The notes below the pieces were generated by a model. It did no database searches. It was given only the letters and a program-made list of their open reading frames with translations, and was not told the origin of the DNA. A stretch of 64,000 nt of DNA from assembly GCA_031772625.1 (NCBI GenBank), contig CM062804.1:272211174-272275173 (forward strand), written 5' to 3'. A program made the position numbers and the translations under genes. The stretch comes from Pinus tabuliformis. Taxonomy: Eukaryota; Streptophyta; Pinopsida; Pinales; Pinaceae. This document shows, one piece after another, positions 47,374 to 58,085 of the stretch (position 1 is the first letter of the stretch; the number at the start of each line of letters is the position of its first letter).

Positions 47374-48669
47374 TGTTGGATCCCATAAATTTTTTGATAA
47401 CTTTTGTAAGTATAAGACCGCTCAGTAGGTGTGAAGAGCCCTAAAGGTTGAGTAGAACGCAGTACGAGCCTGGCGCAGGTGGACGTCATGCATGAGGATG
47501 ATTGCGATGTCTAAGGATTGGAGGCGCAAGCAAAGGGAATATTAGCATTTAAGATTTTACAGAGGAGGGAACCAACCGAGGATGTCGTGGCAGGTAGAAG
47601 GATGGAAATATTTTTTTGGAGGAAGTGAAAGGGCAGAGTGGAGCCTTTTGGCGGGAAGGATATTTTGAATAGCTAGTATTATGCATGGGACAACTCAAGT
47701 AGGGATGAAAAAATATCTTAATGGCTTGCAGGACAATTGGAGAAATTAGGCATAAGGCCAAGAGGGTTTGATAGGTTTCTAAATGAAGATAAGAAGGGCC
47801 ACTAAGGATAGAGTGTGAGTTGGATGTTGGACGCTGGCTATTGAACGTTGAATGCTGGACAAGAAAACGAAGGAGAGAATAGAGCCATGGAGTTTGTGTT
47901 AGCTTATTTGATGTCTATGTTTGTCTGCATTGGGTATTAGGCATATGTTTGATTCCATAGATACTGGGAAACATCATTGTAATTAGTTATGCTTACTTTT
48001 ATATGATTTTGACTCCAACGAGTCGGGTTTATGGTCTGTTTCTGTGAGTTTATGGTGTCTATTTGGAAAGCTGATGAGCCTATTTGTATGATGAATGTAA
48101 CTCTGGGAACAACGCCCCTTTTATTAATGCTAATATAACCTAGTGGATGGATGAGTTGCTCCATATATTTTTTTCATTTGTCTGAATTTTATTCATTGTT
48201 TATATGCATCAGTTTCTTTTATGTTTTATGATGGTTTGAATGTTTGTACCAATGTTTACTAATATGAATGTTTATAATAATTATGCAGTACAAGACTATT
48301 GTATGCAGTGGATTAATCTAAGTCCAGTGTCGATTTAACCCTCAATGAATAAACGTGCCACTTGATGTCATCCACTGTGCATTCTTGTCCCAGATTCTTG
48401 CGCTGTTTGATGAGCCGAGGGGCTTAACACTATGAGCAGTGCACGATAATGGATAAAAAGTGAAGTATGTGTCAGTTAAAATTTGTGCATCATGAGTCAT
48501 AAGGAAATCCTGTTAGACTACGAAAACCTGGTTCTGATAGTCGCCCATTAGCATCTTAAGTGAGACTTCACTCACTTCGTGGGTATTTCCGAAAGCACCA
48601 ATGCTAAGTGGGTCTTTGTTCACCACTGTGTAGAAAATATCGGGTCTTTGAGAATCCCACACGCCAACA
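47374..48669 (+). repeat. E3 3' LTR (alpha subtype)
   Basis: 1296 bp, TGTTGGATCCC to CACGCCAACA, then TCTAT. A short deletion near 47465 removes the GCGCATGAAGCA segment found in E1 and E2. Confidence 0.8.
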
Positions 48670-50622
48670 TCTATGTTGTGGCATCATCACATAAGTAGGA
48701 GCTAATGATATCATGAGTTATTCACTTGTGACCAAAAATGTCATCCTTGGTCCTGTCCATGGCTACTTTTTATGACCTCATTCTCTTATCATTGAGTAAG
48801 ACTTATGATTTCTTGATATCTTCATGGAAAGACAAGAAAATGTTCAAATCACTTTGACAATATGTAAATTAAATACAAAGAGTCTAGTAATTACATCAAT
48901 AGACCGTGCTTTAAATCCTTCAGGGTGCCAATGATTGTTATCCATTGCATGATTGGCAAAGGGTTTGTAATTGCATTAATAAGATTGTTATTTAATCTTT
49001 TACATACTTGAGATTAAAATAGTAAATATATCAGCTACACTTAGAATTTGTTTGAGATGTGTTGATTGAGTGACTAAGGTATTAGTAAAGACCAAAGGGA
49101 AAATCTAGATTTTCAATGTTGTGAAGGTCATTGTCACATATTCATTTGGCCTTCATAGTTGTGTTAACCATTGTTTCAAATGCCATGTCCTAAAATCAAA
49201 ATGAACCCATAGATCCTTCTAAGAGAGAAAATTAATGACATTTTTCCATGTATTTTCAAATTTGTTAATACAACTCATGAAAGAGTACAATATCATATTA
49301 GCCACACCATACAAAATATCATTTGCGTTTATTGTACATCCAAAAAAATCAATGAAGGTGTCATGACAAAGTGAATAGATTATGACAACAAGTAGTAGGG
49401 TTTTTTTGGGGCTGTAACCATAATGTCCTTGTGTTGATTGATGGATAGCCTCTAACATTGGGGGAATTGTAGTGGAAGTTTACGTGGTGACCTAACACTT
49501 AGATAAAGAGAAAATATATATGAAACTTCAATTTCTAGAAAATTCTTAACCACATTGATGCTTAAAAACAAAATTGATTAGGGATAAGTAAATTGACAAC
49601 ATCGAGAAAGACACCTAAAATGGTCAAATTAGGGTTAGTGCTAAATAGAAAATGGAATAATCCATCAAGATTGAGGTCATGAAGCTAGAACTCACTTACA
49701 TGCCTATGATGGCATAATGTTTAAACAAATTGCTAGGCATCTTTCTTGGTGGTGTCGATTTACCCCCACTACATTGAAAACACAACTTAGCATAGTTTTC
49801 TAATGTTACAAGATTGGGTAAAATATTTAATTGCAAATGGATGTTCATTATAAGTAAAATTTTTAGATGATTGGATGCTATAAATATGTATATGTATATG
49901 TACATTAAATTTTATTTATTTATTTTCCAAGATTAAAATAGTATGAGACACTTGTTTGCACATAATTTATATGCATTAGTGTGTATTATATACACTGAAA
50001 GCACTAGAGCATATCATCTACATCAAAAGCATTTGTGAAAATAATATGTACATTAATTTTTAATTTTATTTATTTATTCACCAAGTTTAAAATAGTAAGA
50101 CACCCTTGCACATATTTTATATGCATTAATGTGTATTATATACATTGAAAGCACTCATGCATATCATATCCATCAAAAGCACTGGTGCATATAACATAAT
50201 TATAATGTATGAGTGTGCATAATATATTTTCAAAGTATCGATGTGTTTTATATGATTATGCATTAGTGTGCATTATTTACTATAGAGCACGTGTGTATAT
50301 GTCCTTACACATTTTAAAGTCTTGAAAAACTTTAATAATTCCAATTACGAGGACGTAACAATATAGTATACTATTATTTCTTATTTTATTTGGGAACACA
50401 AATGATTTTACTACAATGATAAGCACTAGTGTGTTTTATTAAAAGTATATTATATCAGTGCATAACAACCATTTAAATGCATCAATATGTAAATAGTTAT
50501 GAAAGATACTATTAAGTTCAGATGAATATGTTTGAGAAGTTTTAGCATCAAGGGGAATGGGGACGTTGACGTGATTTGGGATGGGGAAGAGGGCAAAGTA
50601 AGTAGGACCTTGTCTTATCTAT
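48670..50622 (+). repeat. H repeat, copy 4, with 1.5 kb insert
   Basis: Same as H copy 2 including the insertion, now at 49058-50528 between TGTTTGAGA strings (49049-49057 and 50529-50537). It ends TTATCTAT before E4. No gene is seen. Confidence 0.75.
49058..50528. mobile_element. 1.5-kb insertion in H copy 4
   Basis: 1471 bp, homologous throughout to 22764-24243 and at the same target position, so it was copied with H instead of inserted again. Confidence 0.7.
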
Positions 50623-51868
50623 TGTTGGACCCTAAAACATTTTTGTTAAAATTTGTTAGTACAAGACTACACAGTAGGGATGAAGAGTGTGGGAAGTTGA
50701 GTAGAGTGCAGTACGGGGCAGGTACAGGAAGCAGGGCGTAGTGTAGGTGGATGTTTCATAACACGATGATAATGGCGCCTGAGGATGGGAGGCACTAGAA
50801 AAGGGAGCATTAGAAATTATGATTTTACAGAGGATGGAGTCAACTTAGGATGTTGTGGTAGGTAGAAGGATGGAGATATTTTGCAAGAGGAAGAGAAATG
50901 GCAGAGTGGAGCTGCTTGGCAGGAATGATATTTTGAACGACTGATATTACGCATGGGACAACTCAATCAAGGATGAGAAAATATCTTAATGGCTCACAGG
51001 ACAACTGGAGCAACTAGGTAGAAGGTTGAGAGGGTTCGAGAGGTTTCTAGATGAAGATAATGTCGTTGAGGAAAAAGCGAAGGTTGGATGTTGAACGTTG
51101 GAAAAGCAACGAAGGAGAGAACAAAACCATGGAGTTTGTGTCTGTTATTTGATGTCTGTGTCTGTCTATTTTTGGTCTTAGGAATATATTTGAGTCCACC
51201 GCTGTTGAGCAACGCCATTGTAATTAATTATGCTTAGTTTTATAAGAATTTAGCCCCTATGAGTCGAGTTTATGGTATGTTTCTATCAGTTTATGGTATC
51301 TATTTGGAAGATCAATGAGCATGTTGGTCTAATGAAAGTAACTCTAGGCAGAACGCCTTTTTCATTAATGCTAATATAATCCAGTGTTTGGATGAGTTTC
51401 TCCATATCTTTCGTGCATTTGTCTGAATGTTTTACGCTATTTAGATGCATCCATTTCTTGTATGATTTAAATGTTTGTAGTAGTGTTTAATAATCTAAAT
51501 GTTTATGATAATTATGCGGTATAGGACTATTGTATGCAAAGTGGATTAATCTAGGTATGGTGTTGATTTAACCCTCAATGACGAAACCTGCCACCTATTT
51601 TCATCCATCGTGCATGCTTGTCTCAACGCTCAACACATTGCTCGGTAATGGGTAGAAAGTGAAGTATGTGTCAGTTAGAAGTTGTCCATCATGAGTCATA
51701 AGATAGTCTTGTCAGACTATGGAAACCTAGTTCCGACAGTCAATAATTAGCATCTCAAGTGAGACTTCACTCACTTTGTGGGTGTTGCTGAAAGGGTCGA
51801 TACTAAGTGGGTCTTTGTTGGCCATTGCATAGCAAATCCCAGGTCTGCCAGAATCGCATGCACCAAAA
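50623..51868 (+). repeat. E4 5' LTR (beta subtype)
   Basis: About 1246 bp, TGTTGGACCCT to GCACCAAAA (consensus CCAACA), followed by the TGGTTCCATTGTTGGGAC primer-site candidate at 51871. Confidence 0.8.
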
Positions 51869-52036
51869 AATGGTTCCATTGTTGGGACAAGGAAGCTTGT
51901 GTGACAGGGTTGTCTTATAGGAATGTGGAAGCCCTGGAATCCTAGCCAAAAGGAGATTACTAGGTGGCTTAAACAAAAATAGTGCGAGTTTTTAACAAAG
52001 GAAATCAGAGCTAGAAAGTAGAGCACGAAGAAATGA

Positions 52037-52402
52037 TTGAAAAAGTACATGTACATTGATTTTCATGAAGTTTCTTTTGCAAAGTTCCCAAGCATCTTGA
52101 CAGAGTGGATCCAGTGGTTAAATGATAATAACTTGATGTATCAGCACAATGGGCCAAGGAAGTGGATGTTGGAGGAAGTGCGTCAAATCCAAGTGGTAAG
52201 AAATAAGACATCTTGTGATGTTTATTTTTGGTTTGAAAGTATATTGGAAGGATATATCATTGAGTTAGCAGTAGAAGCGACATTACAAGTCTATAATGGA
52301 TTCAAAGTTTTTGAAGGGACCAAGATGCATGTTCAGAAGATTGATATCGTTGTTGATAAATATATTTTTGTACGACCATGGTGTTTAGCCTACGAAGTCT
52401 GA
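52037..52402 (+). pseudogene. E4 leader conserved frame
   Basis: 121 codons open (YMYIDFHEVSFAKFPSIL, VVRNKTSCDVYFWFESIL), the same length as in E2. It opens on a TTG codon. Unrecognised family. Confidence 0.4.
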
Positions 52403-52837
52403 TAATATGAGTAGCTAGATAGCGCACACAGAAGGGGAAGTGGGGGAGACCCATGAGTTGGTCTGAGGAGTATAAAAAGACAAGAGGAAGAAGGATTTTG
52501 GTGGAGGATGAAAGTGGGCCTGTAACTGTGCATAAAAAGGAAAAGGATGGAGCAAGAGAGTTACAAGGATGACACTTTGAGGAGTGGGAGGAGGTACTAA
52601 TGGGGTGATGCAAGAGGAGGCTGGTTAGGGTTGATGCCTGCTGAAAGAAGGATCCTAGAGGCAGGGACTAAGAGAGGCCATTGTAGGACAAGGAGTAGTG
52701 TTAGTGACTAGAGCTATGAAGGGACGTAGTTCGGCATGCTGCAAATGGAGGAAGGAGAGGGAGAACGACTGAGACAATGTAGTACAAAAGCTTCACAAAC
52801 AGAACAATAGGATCATACCGCACTTGATGTTGAGCCC

Positions 52838-53312
52838 ATGACTGTGCGCAAATACACAAGTCAGGAGATAAGTACCCAACACATCGATATGACTAGTGTA
52901 AAGAGTAAATGTAGTCAAGGAGGAGGAAGCATTAGTAGTAGTGGAATTGGTCAGGCTGCAGGAGGGCCAACACAAGGTGCTCAAACTTTGAGTTGTGCGC
53001 AGTCAGGCACACAATCTTCTAACAATTCAACAATTTCAGGTGAGAGTACTTCATCGGGAAGTACTGCGCATAAGACAATGGCGGTCATATATTTATAGAT
53101 GTCCATGTTTCCCGATGCTAGGACCAAAGACCTAGAGCAACATTTGTTCATGTGTGAGGTTGTCTGGACAACCAAATAGGTCCAGGATGAGGCCACAAAT
53201 ATTACACATCTAGAAGTCACTTTCAAAGATTGCACTTAATATGGTAGATGAAGTTCATAAGGGCAACTCCAGCTGGACATAACATGAACCTAATGGATAT
53301 CAAGCATGCATA
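52838..53312 (+). pseudogene. E4 gag (5' fragment)
   Basis: ATG 52838 opens the Ser/Gly-rich linker (STQHIDMTSVKSKCSQGGGS), which stops at 53096-53098. The capsid start (VTFKDCT near 53215) is cut off at 53312. A GCAGGGTATGGG string just after the break resembles a later part of gag (about 13838), so an internal deletion may lie here. Confidence 0.6.
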
Positions 53313-54858
53313 GTGCAGGGTATGGGTATTGTTATGCTCCTATACCAATAGGTGTCATATTTCATGATTGACTTGATGGGCTATGTAATATGTTCATACC
53401 TTTCCTTGTTGCAAAGGTTTTCCATATTGTTAAAAAATCAAAAATTTAAAAATTGTAAAGAGGGTATACCCTAAAATAAAAATCAAAGGGTGAAAAGAAT
53501 AAAATGGTCAAAAAAGTGAAAGAAAATGAACCCCACCAAAAGAAAGACCAAGGAAAGTGTGCAAGTCTAAATGCCACTACTTTTTACTCTTATGTAATAA
53601 ACAAATTGTGTGCAACTTCTAATTTATGCCACAATTGATGAACAATCAAACAACTTAAGCTTGACTGGTTCAAAATTTCAATTTTATGCTTTAGAGATAG
53701 AGAATAAAGATCTTACCAAACTGTTTAATCTTGGTAGATAAGTAGATAGGTAGAGTGAATAAAATGAGCTCAACAATTTAATCTGAGCCCTTGGATGTAA
53801 AAAGGTTAGACTTAGATAGATATCTGCATGTAAAAGAAAAGAAAGTGTGATAGGGGTTTGCCAGTCCAAGTGCACCCTAATAAAGAAGAAAAAATGTTAG
53901 GTTAAAGTAGGTATGGTAGGTAGATGATGTTGCAGAATTACATGTGATGGATAATGACTCTAAATGTGTTAATTTTCACTTTCATCACAAGTGCAAGGCA
54001 GACATTACACTTGATGCATTTCAAGCAAGACAAGGTCAAATAATTAATTGCCCTTCTCATTTTTCCCTAAAAATTTCACTCATTCCCCCTAGAGTACTAA
54101 GGCCTTTGAAAATTAGAGGGGCTCAGAGCATTTCTCTGACTTTTGGAGGGACCGGACCCTCGGCCCAATAATTTAAAAGCCCAAGTACCTAAAATCATCA
54201 TTCATTCACTCTCATAAATTTTTTCCTAAGTAAAATCCTATTTTACTTAGGAAAATATACAATATCACATAAAAACCCCTTTTTTCCACTTAAGCCTAAG
54301 TTAAATACACAATCCTAATGTTTTCTTAGTGCTTTTACATTTCATGTCATATTAACTATTAACCTATGTATTATATAAATCCCGCACTTTTTCACCCTTT
54401 CCCATATTATTTAACTATATATTAAAATCCCCAAATTGTTATATATCCCACCCCTGATTGAATACAACCATAATCAGCGTTTAAAATAGGATTAATGAAT
54501 TAATCCATAACTCATTAACAGCCTAATTCCCCTGCTGCACAAAATGGGATTAATTAACCCTCATGGTTAATTAAGAACCCTTCCCAACTAATCATATCAC
54601 TCTCGATACGATTAAATAATGTTTAATTGGGTCGGGTCTACTCTCGTTAAACTACGCCATATCACGCCTCCCGTCAACCGTCCGATCACACCTCCATCAT
54701 CCAACAACCATTAATGATATCACGCACCACTTTGTGACCACGCGTTAGCACCCGATCGCAAAGTGGTTTCCGCACAGTACCTTGTCACGTGTTGCAAAGT
54801 CTGTGGAATCGCTGGCTCTTGCCCGAAAGTCGCCCATCTCTAAAAGAGGTGCGGTACC
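53313..54858. other. unassigned sequence between E4 and N2
   Basis: No supportable gene. The 75-codon frame at 53944-54171 has no known domain. From about 54600 the sequence is richer in CpG and contains a G-box core (CACGTG at about 54787), so it may be regulatory or a younger repeat. It adjoins the N2 target site GTACC (54854-54858). Confidence 0.4.
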
Positions 54859-55215
54859 TGTTGTGGGGAAAAGTATCCGACTCGGATGACCCTATCCCTA
54901 CTCTAAGGGTGACAGTCCTTAGCAACAACTGAAAGTAAAGCTTTGATATTTTCCTTTATGAAAGTACAGAGAAGGAAGAAAAGATTGACCAACCGGTGTC
55001 TTTCGCTTTTGTCGATCCTGTCCTCTCTCCTTGTCTCTCGTTCCCAGCTCCTTGCTCCCTTTGCCGGCCCAGCTACACACAGATCCTGCACAAACAAGAG
55101 AGGGAAACTACAAGAAACATGTACTCATAACTGATGCATGGATTAGAGTGAATCAGATATACAAGTAAATACAATACATCAATGCAATACAAGTATATAG
55201 GAGAACATTCAAAGC

Positions 55216-55221
55216 TTTATT
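55216..55221 (-). terminator. N2 LTR poly(A) signal
   Basis: TTTATT on the plus strand, AATAAA in reverse, in the context CTATCAATAAAGCTTTG shared with N1. In this 3' LTR it would set the RNA 3' end. Confidence 0.65.
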
Positions 55222-55652
55222 GATAGAAGTAAAAGGGTTCTGAGAAGGTTACAACCATCAATGGCTCCAATCCAGCAGCACCTCCCCAGCAGCAAGAAAT
55301 CTCCTCTTCACCTCTATAAAAGCAATCACCCAATAGCTCTAACTGTAAACCAACAGCACTTCCTTGCTTTGCACAAAATTCCAGCCCCCTTAGACCTCAT
55401 AGAAGAGCTCTATATATAGGAGATTTGGAGAAAGGATGAGTCAGCTTGAGGCTGGCATAAAGCTGACTAGTGTCCTCTCCCACTTTAGTTAAACTTCAGT
55501 TCTTGAGTCCACTTGGAGATCCTTGCTTACACATGGAGATCAAGTACCTCTTACTCATCACAGGGCGAATCCCTTGAACCAAGTGTCAGTTTGGAAGCTT
55601 CCTGGGCAATTGACACCTTGCAGAATGACTGTGCCACTTGGCCAATCTCGCC

Positions 55653-55724
55653 CAGCGCAGGTAGCCTTCATTGGAGTTGACTTTCAGCGCAGGTACAAGG
55701 AGGAGCAGTTGACATTCAGCGCAG
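55653..55724 (-). promoter_or_regulatory. N2 U3 32-bp-phased motif array (3' LTR)
   Basis: CAGCGCAG on the plus strand at 55653, 55685 and 55717, exactly 32 bp apart. The two inner copies sit in a larger repeat with TTGAC just before (TTGACTTTCAGCGCAG and TTGACATTCAGCGCAG), a W-box-like core. In reverse the motif is CTGCGCTG, comparable with TGCGATG of N1. Confidence 0.6.
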
Positions 55725-55918
55725 TTGCTCAGTGGAGCAGCTGACATGATCCAAAAATAGCTGTTTTGAGTGTTTTCAGGTGGAGAACTGATGGGAAGTG
55801 CTGTGGTTTGCTGACCTTGTTCTTCTAGGGGTAAGAACAACATGTTTAGGGACTGAGGATCCCTGTAATTATTGACATTTCATGCTCCATGCTGCGAGGC
55901 ACAAAAATGTCTATAACA

Positions 55919-55938
55919 GTTGCCCCCTAAAGTATGAG
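55919..55938 (-). other. N2 polypurine tract
   Basis: Reverse-strand ACTTTAGGGGGCAAC abuts the 3' LTR start. It is nearly identical to the N1 tract. Confidence 0.8.
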
Positions 55939-56680
55939 GCCGTTTATCGGGTGAAATGCTTTATCTAGAGGGTCCGAAGTTCATTCCAGTGCTGAGGAGG
56001 CGCCCTGTAATACAATACAATACAATACATTATTTTTCATTCTGTTTCCATGATCTAGCTGAGGTGGGCATTCCCATGCTCAGCTTTATAAATACATTTT
56101 GGTACATAGAACAGACGATCGTCTGATGGTAGACTGATAATTTTCTGCTGAAATTATCATCCTTTGAATAGGATGATCATCTGCTGCAATGATGTACATG
56201 ACAAATGCTTTTATATTTCCCGAATATATATCGCAGCCCGGATGGATGAAACTAGATCCGGGGTCTTCAAACTCGTTCGATCTTCACTCTAAGTACAAGT
56301 CGATCCATGTGAGAATTTCGCTGAAGTCGAACATGGAAAGACATCGCTTGATTACCGGTCAATGATGAAAATCGTTAACAAGTGCGAGAGGAATCACCGA
56401 TAATGATAATGACCCTCAAGGTACTGCAGTACAATTCACGTGGCGTGAATAAAGGACTTGGTGTCGAACGCCACGCAAAATCTTCTGGTCGAAGGTCATT
56501 GATGTATACCTGTCGCCGGAAGTGAGAAACTTGCCATTGAGGCATGCAAGCTTCAAAGTACTGATGGGGTTGTTCCTAGATCAACTTCTTGGATAATGAG
56601 CTGAAGTCGACAAGAAGCGATCCGTCAAAGGAGGGCCTTAATGAATCCCACATCAATGACACGGAACGGAGCTAATGATT

Positions 56681-57073
56681 TTAGTGGAGGTGAAAACAAA
56701 CTGTGATATATGATTCAGGGTGGCGATCATGAATGGATGAAGGATAATGTATGGCAGTGGATGGGACACGGTTGACACTTTCAGAATGACCTCTCTTGAA
56801 CATATAACGACACTGATGTGATGGATCGGTAGCATTACCCCAAAATGTGGATGGTTTGGCGAAGACCATGGTGATGAGACCGGTGAATGAAACAACCCAA
56901 CCCGATGTGGTACGGAAGAAAAGTGTCATGTTCAAGAGCGACTTGCTACCATTAAGCTTTGATGTTCTCCAAATTTTTCCCCAGTCATTTCTGACCAGTA
57001 CCTCTTTATTTTTGTCAAGCTTGAGGAGGATAACATATGCTTGTTCTATAACCTGCCCTTCGGGCAAGCCCAT
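56681..57073 (-). other. 130-codon open frame in N2 3' region
   Basis: Opens on ATG (57071-57073, MGLPEGQVIEQAYVILLKLD). The N1 equivalent (about 33380-33800) lacks the ATG and has a stop after LKLEKNK, so the DNA is conserved but coding is unproven. No recognised domain. Confidence 0.25.
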
Positions 57074-57790
57074 CGCTATGATTTAACGAGCTTAGCGATA
57101 GGGAAACTCGTTCTCGTCTAAAGACAAGTTTGTCGCTATTTAATCATTTTAACGAGTCTAACGACAAAGAAAACTCGGTCCTTTTCATTTTTAGAGAGTC
57201 TGAAAAGGTACAGAAAGTTAACTCCATAATTCCTTTTTCGTCATCTAATCCCTTAAGTCCGAAAAAGTATAAAACAATACAGAAGGGATGAGTTTTCGAT
57301 TGCTTTAACGAGCCGAACAAAACAAGCGCTCGATCTTTTTGTGCAATAATCCCTCAGGTCCAAAAAGATTAAAATCTAGAGGAGGGATAGCGTTTCGGTC
57401 GTTTAACGAGCTGGAAGGCCAAAACTCGGCAAACTTTTCATATTTTACGAGTCAGTGAAAAGAGCTCAAAGAAGACTCGTCTTTTGAGGAACGAGTGATA
57501 AACAGGGATAGCAGCAGATTCCAGGTACAGGTTGGAATTTTCCAATCACGGCAGTGTCACAAGGATGGCTAGGTGAAATCACTCTTCGCAGCTGTTTCTC
57601 AAAAGAGGTAAACACACAAATGGAGGTGAATGATCGGCCAAATGAAAAGTGGAGGTGACGGTGCACAAACACGACCAAGGCTTTTATGGCTGATGAATTT
57701 ACGATCTCAAAAGGGTATTTACTGGTTCATTTTTTCTGAATGAGCTTGAACTCTAAAGGAAAGCCTGCTCATAAACTTATGTTTATTTTT

Positions 57791-57943
57791 TAACGAGCAT
57801 GAACTATGCGCTAAAACTGCTCGGATCTTGCGTTTATTTTTTAACGAGCATGAACTATGTGCTAAAACTGCTCGAATCTTGCGTTTATTTTTTAACGAGC
57901 ATGAACTATGTGCTAAAACTGCTCGATATGCCCGCAGCATAAT
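57791..57943 (-). repeat. N2 51-bp tandem repeat
   Basis: TAACGAGCATGAACTATG recurs at 57791, 57842 and 57893 with a 51-bp period, and a diverged copy precedes it at about 57737. Each unit has GAGC and GCTC arms about 20 nt apart. The 51-bp length keeps a reading frame, but the frame is short and the repeat lies beyond gag. Confidence 0.9.
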
Positions 57944-58085
57944 AATGCAACCGAGGCACATGCCCCCTAGTCTTTATAGGGTGATTTCATTTTTTAACAA
58001 GGTTGACACGGTAAAGAACTATACTTATTTCATTTTTTAACGAGGTTGACCTGAGACAGGAACTATCCTCGAACTTTCAGATCCG

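Larger units (their letters stand above)
42673..48669 (+). mobile_element. E3: left-truncated E element
   Basis: Begins at the tail-to-gag fusion (TTAACCAAGTGGTAATGG, then AGGGAGTTTCCGAAGCC), the same junction as in E1 at about 16385. This suggests E3 once had the same duplicated gag and lost its left part by deletion. Gag, protease-like module, tail and 3' LTR follow. The right target duplication is TCTAT (48670-48674). No RT or integrase is present. Confidence 0.75.
50623..53312 (+). mobile_element. E4: right-truncated E element
   Basis: 5' LTR, leader and the first part of gag, then a sudden change of sequence at about 53312 (after GATATCAAGCATGCAT). TCTAT precedes it (50618-50622). Single-copy-like sequence follows, so this is the right edge of the array. 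Confidence 0.75.
54859..55918 (-). repeat. N2 3' LTR
   Basis: Begins (reverse) TGTTATAGACATTTTTGTGC and ends TTTTCCCCACAACA. U3 holds three CTGCGCTG motifs 32 bp apart. A TATA box (55410-55419) and poly(A) signal (55216-55221) delimit R, which resembles N1. Confidence 0.95.
55939..58085 (-). other. N2 repeat-rich 3' region
   Basis: About 2.1 kb downstream of gag. It has at least eight plus-strand TTTAACGAG-type strings (for example about 57080, 57148, 57302, 57398, 57790, 57842, 57893 and 58037), i.e. CTCGTTAAA in the sense strand, several paired with an upstream GAGC to form possible hairpins. Homologous to 31956-34540 of N1 in reverse. No polymerase, protease or integrase. Confidence 0.65.

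Noticed and set aside
53944-54171. 75-codon frame as a host gene
   Set aside because: No recognisable domain, no flanking exon signals, AT-rich surroundings.
55523-55744. 73-codon frame in both N2 LTRs
   Set aside because: Lies antisense in U3 and exists twice only because LTRs are duplicated.
57791-57943. CRISPR-like array
   Set aside because: Direct 51-bp repeats without variable spacers in plant nuclear DNA.
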